Shown here one piece after another: positions 5,600 to 9,947 of a DNA stretch of 9,947 nucleotides (position 1 is its first letter; each line of letters starts with the position of its first letter). Origin of the DNA: Candidatus Hydrogenedentota bacterium (GTDB lineage: Bacteria > Hydrogenedentota > Hydrogenedentia > Hydrogenedentales > SLHB01); assembly GCA_007136375.1 (NCBI GenBank), contig SLHB01000138.1:1-9947 (forward strand), read 5' to 3'. The translations under genes and the position numbers were made by a program. The notes beneath the pieces were generated by a model. The model worked only from the letters and a program-made list of their open reading frames with translations, was not told the DNA's origin and did no database searches.

Positions 5600-6874
5600 A
5601 TGGACAGCGCGAAACTTGTTTACAACGGCAAGGAATACGAACTCCCGGTTATCACCGGCACGGAGAACGAAGTAGGATTCGACATAAGCAAATTGCGTGC
5701 GCAGTCCGGCGCAATCACCTACGATCCGGGCTACGGAAACACGGGTTCCTGCATCAGCAACATCACGTACATCGACGGCGAGGCGGGAATCCTCCGGTAC
5801 CGGGGCTATCCCATCGAGCAGTTGGCCGCCAAGGCGCAGTTTTCCGAGATATGCTACCTGCTGATCTACGGCGAATTGCCCAACCGGCAGCAGCTCCAGG
5901 AGTGGCGGCGCGACCTTTCCACGCACAGCTTCCTCCACGAGGACATGCTCAAGTTCTTCGAAGGCTTCCCCACCAATGGCCACCCCATGGCCATCCTGTC
6001 CTCCATGGTCTGCGCGCTCTCCGCGTACTATCCGATGGAGCACTCGGACGAGGAGCTGAGCCTCAACATCCGCCGGCTCATCGCGAAGGCCAAGACCATC
6101 GCCGCCTTCACCTACAAGAAGTCCGTCGGCCAACCCATCATGTACCCCGTGAGTTCGGCGAGCTACGCCTCCAACCTCTTGCGCATGATGTTCGCCACGC
6201 CCGCCGAGCCTTACGAGACGCCCAAGGTGCTGGAAGACGCGCTGAACATGCTGCTCATCGTCCACGCCGACCACGAGCAGAATTGCAGCACGTCCACGGT
6301 CCGCATGGTGGGCAGCAGCCAGGCCAACCTCTTCGCCTCCATGGCCGGCGGCATCAACGGCCTGTGGGGACCTCTTCATGGCGGCGCGAACCAGGCTGTC
6401 ATCGAAATGCTGGAAGCCATTCACCAGCAGGGCGGCGACTACCGTTCCTTCCTCAACAAGGTGAAGAACAAGGAGGAAGGCGTCCGGCTCATGGGCTTCG
6501 GCCACCGGGTGTACAAGAACTACGATCCCCGGGCCTCGCTTGTGAAGGAGGCCACCGACAACGTCCTCAACTACGTGGGCGTGCAGGATCCGCTGCTGGA
6601 CATCGCCAAGGGCTTGGAGGAAGCGGCCCTGAACGAGGACTACTTCGTCGAGCGGAAGCTGTACCCGAACGTCGACTTCTACAGCGGCATCATCTACCGG
6701 GCTATGGGCATCCCCGAGAACATGTTCACCGTTATGTTCGCTCTCGGCCGGTTGCCGGGCTGGATCGCCCAGTGGAAGGAAATGCGCGAGGATCCCGTCA
6801 CGCGCATTCACCGCCCCCGCCAGATCTACAACGGCGCAACCCTTCGCGACTTCGTGCCGTTGGAACAGCGGTAG
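5600..6874 (+). CDS. gltA: citrate synthase (type II, hexameric class)
   Basis: Condenses oxaloacetate and acetyl-CoA into citrate, the entry step of the TCA cycle, in the cytoplasm. The 424-residue protein aligns with E. coli GltA (427) end to end: GILRYRGYPIEQLA, HADHEQNCSTSTVRMVGSS, LWGPLHGGANQAV, LMGFGHRVYKNYDPRA, KLYPNVDFYSGIIYRAMGIP. Catalytic residues are H260 (in HGGAN), H302 (in GFGHRVY) and D359 (in VDFYSG). The length and the N-terminal beta-strand region (KLVYNGKEYELPVITG) point to the Gram-negative hexameric form, usually inhibited by NADH, rather than the shorter Gram-positive form. ATG 5600 has GGAG (5590-5593) six bases upstream; the frame is open back to 5438, but that extension is not family-like and crosses the terminator. 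It is probably transcribed alone. Confidence 0.97.
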   Translation: MDSAKLVYNGKEYELPVITGTENEVGFDISKLRAQSGAITYDPGYGNTGSCISNITYIDGEAGILRYRGYPIEQLAAKAQFSEICYLLIYGELPNRQQLQEWRRDLSTHSFLHEDMLKFFEGFPTNGHPMAILSSMVCALSAYYPMEHSDEELSLNIRRLIAKAKTIAAFTYKKSVGQPIMYPVSSASYASNLLRMMFATPAEPYETPKVLEDALNMLLIVHADHEQNCSTSTVRMVGSSQANLFASMAGGINGLWGPLHGGANQAVIEMLEAIHQQGGDYRSFLNKVKNKEEGVRLMGFGHRVYKNYDPRASLVKEATDNVLNYVGVQDPLLDIAKGLEEAALNEDYFVERKLYPNVDFYSGIIYRAMGIPENMFTVMFALGRLPGWIAQWKEMREDPVTRIHRPRQIYNGATLRDFVPLEQR

Positions 6875-6906
6875 ACCTTCGCGAAGCCATTCGCATGACG
6901 ACTTCC

Positions 6907-6942
6907 GGAGCCCTGGGCGCCCAACGCGGCGTCCAGGGCTTC
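6907..6942 (+). terminator. long hairpin after gltA, no T-tract
   Basis: AGCCCTGG (6909-6916) pairs with CCAGGGCT (6933-6940). The stem continues inward through a G-T wobble and CGCC/GGCG to a six-base loop, and outward by two more pairs, about 15 in all. It lies about 30 bases after the gltA stop. No T-run follows, so it may act as a factor-assisted terminator or mRNA end stabiliser. Confidence 0.45.
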
Positions 6943-6980
6943 GCACGCATAAACTCGTCTGTTCGCCGCCCATTCCGTTG

Positions 6981-7009
6981 GTGACAATTTGCTAATTTCG
7001 CGGTATTGT
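6981..7009 (+). promoter_or_regulatory. candidate promoter of the 7051 gene
   Basis: GTGACA (6981-6986) and TATTGT (7004-7009) are separated by 17 bases in an AT-rich patch that stands out from the surroundings. Transcription would begin near 7016, about 35 bases before the ATG at 7051. Confidence 0.5.
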
Positions 7010-7050
7010 GTGGTACCATGGGGTGTCGCCAACCGAAAAGGAGCACGGAA

Positions 7051-7434
7051 ATGGGACCGTTGGGTGGACTGGTCAGCCGAAAAGTTAGGCTCGCCGTGCT
7101 GTTTGCTGTGTTCGCGGTGGTCTGCGTGGGCGCGGCGGCGCACAGCGTGCGGGTGTATCTGTATGAACAGGAGCTTCTGGCGCTCGGGGAAGAGATCATC
7201 GCCAAGTACAACGAGGAAGACGGGCCGCCCGGTCCCGAGGGACCCGACGCGGACGTGCACATCGACACCTTCTGCGAGTTCGAGTACGTGGTGTTTGGCG
7301 ATCTGACGGGACGCGTGCGTCTTGTCGCCACGCCACGGCCCCACGCCCCCATCCAGGAAGAGTTCGTGATAGCGTACGAATTCGCCCGCAAGAACGGGGA
7401 ATGGGAAGAGCGGAGCAGCTATCACGAACACTAG
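7051..7434 (+). CDS. membrane-anchored or exported protein of unknown function
   Basis: I do not recognise this 127-residue protein. It has a basic N-terminus (SRKVRL) and a hydrophobic segment at about 14-30 (LAVLFAVFAVVCVGAAA), which could be an uncleaved anchor or a signal peptide. A short helical stretch (YEQELLALGEEIIAKYNEE) and a Gly/Pro linker GPPGPEGP (58-65) follow. The remaining 60 residues read like a small alpha/beta domain with strand-like segments (EFEYVVFG, GRVRLVATP, EEFVIAYEFA). Most of it probably lies outside the cytoplasm. ATG 7051 has AAGGAG (7038-7043) seven bases upstream; earlier in-frame starts near 7006 overlap the promoter. It is flanked by gltA and a SprT-like gene, each apparently with its own promoter, so context says little. 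Confidence 0.8.
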   Translation: MGPLGGLVSRKVRLAVLFAVFAVVCVGAAAHSVRVYLYEQELLALGEEIIAKYNEEDGPPGPEGPDADVHIDTFCEFEYVVFGDLTGRVRLVATPRPHAPIQEEFVIAYEFARKNGEWEERSSYHEH

Positions 7435-7444
7435 GCCCCGGGCG

Positions 7445-7506
7445 GCGCGGTCGGGGATCCGCTCGGAGCCGGGAAGACGCCGGCGTTTAGGAGGCCCGCG
7501 CTTTTT
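7445..7506 (+). terminator. weak candidate terminator after the 7051 gene
   Basis: GCGCGG (7445-7450) can pair with CCGCGC (7496-7501) directly before TTTTT (7502-7506). The 45-base loop contains a palindrome, GACGCCGGCGTT. The T-run placement is right but the long loop makes this uncertain. Confidence 0.3.
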
Positions 7507-7533
7507 GACTCCGGGGCGAGGGTGCGCTAGGCT
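7505..7533 (+). promoter_or_regulatory. candidate promoter of the SprT-like gene
   Basis: TTGACT (7505-7510) and TAGGCT (7528-7533) are 17 bases apart; the -10 keeps the three most conserved positions (T, A and final T). Transcription would begin near 7540, about 46 bases before the GTG at 7586. Confidence 0.4.
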
Positions 7534-7585
7534 CTTGAGCGCATGACACCACCCCAGAGACCCAGAGGGATGGACCTCGTAGAAC

Positions 7586-8344
7586 GTGGCATACGGAAAG
7601 AAGCAACGCCCGCCTTCCCCAGGGCAGCTTGAGCTTCCCCACGGCGCCGGTTCGGCTGAACCCGCGCGTGGCGCGGAGGCGTTGGAGCGGGAGCTCGAGG
7701 CGCAATCCGGCTATCGGGTCAGCCTTACGCTCACGGACAACACCTCGACCATGCTGTCCATGAAGCGGAACCGGGCGCGCAAAGCCGCCTCGTTGCGTCT
7801 TCACCGCATGTTTCTCACGGCGCCGAAAGCCGTGGTCGGAGCCTTGGCGGATTGGGTGGCCGCGCCGGATCGGTTTCGAGGCGGGGCCGTGCTGGATGGC
7901 TATATTGACGCGAACCGGGAGCGCATCCGCGGCCGGCGCGTCGGCGAGGCGCGCCAAACCAAGGGCCAGGTGTATGACCTGGACGAGTTGTTCGCGGAAG
8001 TGAACGCCACGGAGTTTGGCGAGGAAGTAGTGGCGGCTATCACCTGGGGACGCATGCCCGCGGCGCGCCGCCGCCGTTCCATTCGTTTCGGCAGCTACAC
8101 GCCCGACGATCACCTTATCCGCATTCATCCCTTGCTGGACCAGGCCAGCGTGCCCCGGTTCTTCATTCGCTACATCGTGTTCCACGAAATGCTCCACGCC
8201 GTCATTGGGATTTCCCGCGGACCCTCGGGGCGCCGTCAGATCCACACCAACGCCTTCAAGGCGCGGGAGCGCGCCTACCCGGACTATGCGCGCGCCGTCG
8301 CCTGGCTGAACGACCCCGCAAACCTTGCGCGCCTCCTGAAGTGA
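7586..8344 (+). CDS. SprT-like zinc metalloprotease
   Basis: The 252-residue product has a SprT-like domain in its second half: FGSYTPDDHLIRIHPLLDQ (168-186), the zinc-protease motif HEMLH (H200, E201, H204) in a helix, and a likely third ligand H220 in IHTNAFKARE, followed by a C-terminal helix. The layout of a Gly-Ser-Tyr strand, a strand with Arg-Ile, then HExxH and His-x-x-x-Phe is that of SprT/Spartan-type minigluzincins, which cut proteins, in eukaryotes those cross-linked to DNA. The bacterial substrate is unknown. There is no signal peptide and no cysteine zinc ribbon. The first 45 residues look disordered; residues 56-120 are basic and may bind nucleic acid, which is inference. The frame opens at a TAG at 7580, so GTG 7586 is the earliest start; its ribosome site is poor. 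Confidence 0.82.
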   Translation: MAYGKKQRPPSPGQLELPHGAGSAEPARGAEALERELEAQSGYRVSLTLTDNTSTMLSMKRNRARKAASLRLHRMFLTAPKAVVGALADWVAAPDRFRGGAVLDGYIDANRERIRGRRVGEARQTKGQVYDLDELFAEVNATEFGEEVVAAITWGRMPAARRRRSIRFGSYTPDDHLIRIHPLLDQASVPRFFIRYIVFHEMLHAVIGISRGPSGRRQIHTNAFKARERAYPDYARAVAWLNDPANLARLLK

Positions 8345-8400
8345 TCCCGCTGGCGTCCTGCCGAAGCCGGTGAAGTGACATCGTGACGGCGCCGGCGGGA
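8345..8400 (+). other. inverted repeat after the SprT-like gene
   Basis: TCCCGCTGGCG (8345-8355) pairs with CGCCGGCGGGA (8390-8400) over 11 positions including one G-T wobble, starting on the base after the TGA. The loop is 34 bases and no T-run follows. It may be an mRNA end structure or half of an intergenic repeat; TCCCGC/GCGGGA is also the stem of the palindrome at 1746-1761. Confidence 0.4.
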
Positions 8401-8490
8401 ATACACGAATCAAGGATGACCTTACGGCGCGGCGGCGGCAGAAACGAGGCCTGCGTCGCAAACAACAGACGATAATGCGAAGGAGGCGTG

Positions 8491-8934
8491 ATGAACGACG
8501 TGTTGCGAACCGGAGGAAAGTGGGCGCTAGCTGTGATGATCGGCGCCGCCATTGCTTTGTACTTGGCCGAGGGCGCGGCTCCCGCGGCCGAAGCGGAAGC
8601 CGACGAGCTTGCCGTGGTGTGGACCAGCGGAGACCCCGACGTGGCCCACCGGATGGCCCTCATGTACACCCACGCCGCCAAGACCCAGGGATGGTTCGAC
8701 GAGGTGACGCTCATTGTGTGGGGGCCCTCCCAGCGCCTCGTCGCGGCCGACGGCGAAGTGCGCGAGAAAGTGCTGGACATGCAGGCGGATGGGATCACGG
8801 TGCAAGCTTGCATCGTATGCGCCGAAAGCTATGGACTCACCGAGACCCTTCGGGACCACGGACTCGAGGTGAAAGCCATGGGGGCGCCGCTGACGGGCTT
8901 TGTGAAGGACAGCGCCCACGTCCTCACCTTCTGA
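8491..8934 (+). CDS. exported or membrane-anchored DsrE-like protein
   Basis: The 147-residue product starts with a hydrophobic segment (WALAVMIGAAIALYLA, 11-26) and an Ala-rich stretch with plausible signal-peptidase sites (about 31-36). A DsrE/DsrF-like domain follows: VVWTSGDPDVAHRM at the first strand and helix, VTLIVWGPSQRLVAAD (72-87), QACIVCAESYG (105-115), GLEVKAMGAPLTGFV and a final HVLTF. DsrE-family proteins handle sulfur or act in sulfur-relay complexes, mostly in the cytoplasm; this one should face the periplasm. C107 and C110 form a CxxC motif at the position where the family often has a reactive cysteine, so redox or sulfur binding is plausible but unproven. ATG 8491 follows AGGAGG (8481-8486) by four bases; GTG 8488 is an alternative. 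There is no sulfur-metabolism gene nearby. Confidence 0.8.
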   Translation: MNDVLRTGGKWALAVMIGAAIALYLAEGAAPAAEAEADELAVVWTSGDPDVAHRMALMYTHAAKTQGWFDEVTLIVWGPSQRLVAADGEVREKVLDMQADGITVQACIVCAESYGLTETLRDHGLEVKAMGAPLTGFVKDSAHVLTF

Positions 8935-8967
8935 CTCCGAATAGGCCCAGAGCGCCGCGATATGCAG

Positions 8968-8997
8968 TTGAACCCTTCCCTTATCCCATGGTACATT
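8968..8997 (+). promoter_or_regulatory. candidate promoter of tRNA-Ser
   Basis: TTGAAC (8968-8973) and TACATT (8992-8997) are separated by 18 bases, placing the start of transcription a few bases before the mature tRNA 5' end at 9010. A GC-rich stretch (9003-9010) lies in the expected discriminator region. Confidence 0.5.
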
Positions 8998-9009
8998 TGG
9001 GGTGCGCGC

Positions 9010-9102
9010 GGAGAGATGACCGAGTGGCTGAAGGTGGCGCCCTGCTAAGGCGTTGTACGGGTAACCCCCGTACCCCGGGTTCGAATCCCGGTCTCTCCGC
9101 CA
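9010..9102 (+). tRNA. tRNA-Ser (anticodon GCU), CCA encoded
   Basis: The full class II cloverleaf is visible. The acceptor stem is GGAGAGA (9010-9016) with TCTCTCC (9092-9098), then discriminator G9099 and encoded CCA (9100-9102). The anticodon stem GCGCC/GGCGT flanks loop CTGCTAA (9042-9048), giving anticodon GCT at 9044-9046, which reads AGC and AGU serine codons. The long variable arm pairs GTACGGG with CCCGTAC, and the T arm is CCGGG-TTCGAAT-CCCGG. The G discriminator and long variable arm are the serine identity elements. Confidence 0.97.
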
Positions 9103-9119
9103 TCTTGCATGCAAATTTC

Positions 9120-9143
9120 GCCCCGTTTTACGGGGCTTTTTTT
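9120..9143 (+). terminator. intrinsic terminator of tRNA-Ser
   Basis: GCCCCG (9120-9125) and CGGGGC (9131-9136) form a perfect six-pair stem around TTTTA, followed directly by seven T residues (9137-9143). It begins 18 bases after the CCA end. A perfect palindrome TTGCATGCAA (9105-9114) lies between. Confidence 0.9.
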
Positions 9144-9623
9144 GTGTCTGGGGGTTGGGCGGGGCCTCCAAGAACTACTGAACATTCCGTGCCGGAAACC
9201 GTGGCGCCGCCCGTGGGAGCAAGGGGCTTACGCCCGTTGTCTGAGGTGTGGCGCGCGCTGACGCGTGGGGAAAAGCCGTGGCTCGGGGGCGGAGAAGCTT
9301 GGCGGCGTAGGCGCTGGTCCAGGGCAGGCTTTCGGCCTCCGCCCCTTCCGGCGCGCCGGTTCGGAGTCATGCTCGTCCTGAATGGCTTCCCCGATGCCTC
9401 TGATTCCTTACCAAGGCCGTCTGGCGTCGAGCCGTTGTAGCGCGCTTTCCTCACTGTGCTTCATGACGTGAACGGCTGAAAAGTTCCGAATCGGCTCGGA
9501 GTTGAGCCACGTAGCGCCAGTGGGCCATCATGGAGCCGCAATCCCGTCTGTCGAAAGTGAGTACCGTGAGAGGTGGAGCCAGCCCGCGCCTTCGTCGGCG
9601 CGCATAAGGAGGTTCGTTTCAGG
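9144..9623. other. 480-base stretch without a convincing gene
   Basis: No reading frame here has a start, ribosome site and protein-like sequence together; the 108-codon minus-strand frame (9454-9128) is Pro/Arg/Gly-rich and runs through the tRNA terminator. Visible structures are an imperfect hairpin CAAGGGGC/GCCCGTTG (about 9220-9239) and a perfect 12-base palindrome CCGGCGCGCCGG (9348-9359). I see no known RNA gene. It may hold decayed sequence or dispersed repeats picked up beside the tRNA, plus the promoter of the following gene, which I could not locate. Confidence 0.5.
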
Positions 9624-9947
9624 ATGAGGGATTCCGGACCATGTGGATTCGCCTTCAGGGGCGCGGCCATGACGCGGCTCGTGGGCGCTATTGCTTGGGC
9701 CGCCGCCGCGGCGCCGCCCCAGCCTGGCGGCGCCGACACGTTGCTCGTGGACCTGCGGGAGACGCTTCAGGAGGCGGAAAACCGTGACGAAGCGGCGGCG
9801 CTTCTGTCCGAAACGCCGGGCGGCGGCTGGGATTTCGCGTTGGACTTCGGCGGCCAGGGGCTCCGCGCTTTCATGCGGCCAATTGAGTGGACGCCGGACG
9901 AAGGAGACGCCGCCCGCGGCGGCTTGGTCTTTGCGTTTGACAGGGAC
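9624..9947 (+). CDS. 5' part of a gene for a probable secreted protein (truncated by window end)
   Basis: An open frame runs from ATG 9624 to the window edge (108 codons) without a stop. AAGGAGG at 9606-9612 is a strong ribosome site with an 11-base spacer. A second in-frame ATG at 9669 gives a cleaner signal peptide (MTRLVGAIAWAAAAA, then PPQPGGA) and has CAGGGG nearby, so either could be the start. The visible mature part begins DTLLVDLRETLQEAENRDEAA and continues with WDFALDFGGQGLRAFMRP and GGLVFAFDRD, strand-like and acidic, as in beta-rich extracellular proteins. I do not recognise a family. The coding-like codon pattern (GC-rich third positions) and the ribosome site support it being real. 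Confidence 0.65.
   Translation, partial: MRDSGPCGFAFRGAAMTRLVGAIAWAAAAAPPQPGGADTLLVDLRETLQEAENRDEAAALLSETPGGGWDFALDFGGQGLRAFMRPIEWTPDEGDAARGGLVFAFDRD

Noticed and set aside
5537..6973. A 478-codon minus-strand frame opposite gltA.
   Set aside because: It mirrors the citrate synthase codons (Val/His/Leu-rich) and is a product of high GC at third positions.
8475..9440. A 321-codon + strand frame from 8475.
   Set aside because: It overlaps the DsrE-like gene in another frame and runs through the tRNA and its terminator.
9084..9553. A possible attachment-site duplicate of the tRNA-Ser 3' end (AATCCCG plus similar bases at 9540-9553).
   Set aside because: Only about seven bases match without gaps, no integrase gene is visible, and real tRNA duplicates are longer.
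1..9947. CRISPR arrays, toxin-antitoxin pairs, transposases, phage genes or restriction systems.
   Set aside because: No regularly spaced repeats and no such protein signatures were found on either strand.

Overview
The window is GC-rich bacterial chromosome with densely packed housekeeping and accessory genes. Bacterial-type ribosomal proteins S9 and L13, RsfS, a hexameric-type citrate synthase, sigma70-like promoters and strong Shine-Dalgarno sites all point to a Gram-negative-like bacterium. A stand-alone Ser/Thr kinase, a LeuT-like transporter and several exported small proteins would suit the PVC/Hydrogenedentes neighbourhood. That placement is a guess from gene flavour; the sequence contains no rRNA or other decisive marker.

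Layout. Positions 1-27 may hold the last codons of an upstream gene. rsfS (160-606, +) encodes the ribosomal silencing factor. A small soluble Ser/Thr kinase follows (773-1612, +). Convergent to it, on the minus strand, is the rplM-rpsI operon (2754 down to 1898). It has a consensus promoter at 2884-2856, a terminator-like hairpin inside its leader at 2834-2813, and a terminator beyond rpsI at 1845-1792. The divergent gap to the next operon carries a CCCC/GGGG palindromic repeat pair and a near-perfect promoter (3193-3221).

That promoter drives a three-gene + strand operon: a LeuT-family sodium symporter (3267-4856), a 56-residue single-membrane-span protein whose start overlaps the symporter stop (4853-5023), and a Gdx/SugE-type SMR exporter (5052-5375). 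An intrinsic terminator lies at 5458-5491. gltA (5600-6874) comes next, then a membrane-anchored protein of unknown function (7051-7434), a SprT-like zinc metalloprotease (7586-8344) and an exported DsrE-like protein (8491-8934). A tRNA-Ser(GCU) with its own promoter and terminator follows (9010-9102). After it lie about 480 bases with no convincing gene, and then the 5' part of a secreted-protein gene that runs off the window (9624-9947+).

How the genes fit together. Ribosome function is the theme of the first 3 kb (RsfS, L13, S9). Co-transcription of importer, small membrane protein and exporter suggests linked handling of an amino acid or nitrogenous cation, but the substrate is unknown. 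The best leads are the overlapping small membrane protein as a possible transporter subunit, a Thr-to-Met change at the predicted Na2 site of the symporter, and a possible transcription attenuator ahead of rplM. I see no clearly new multi-gene defence or mobile system.
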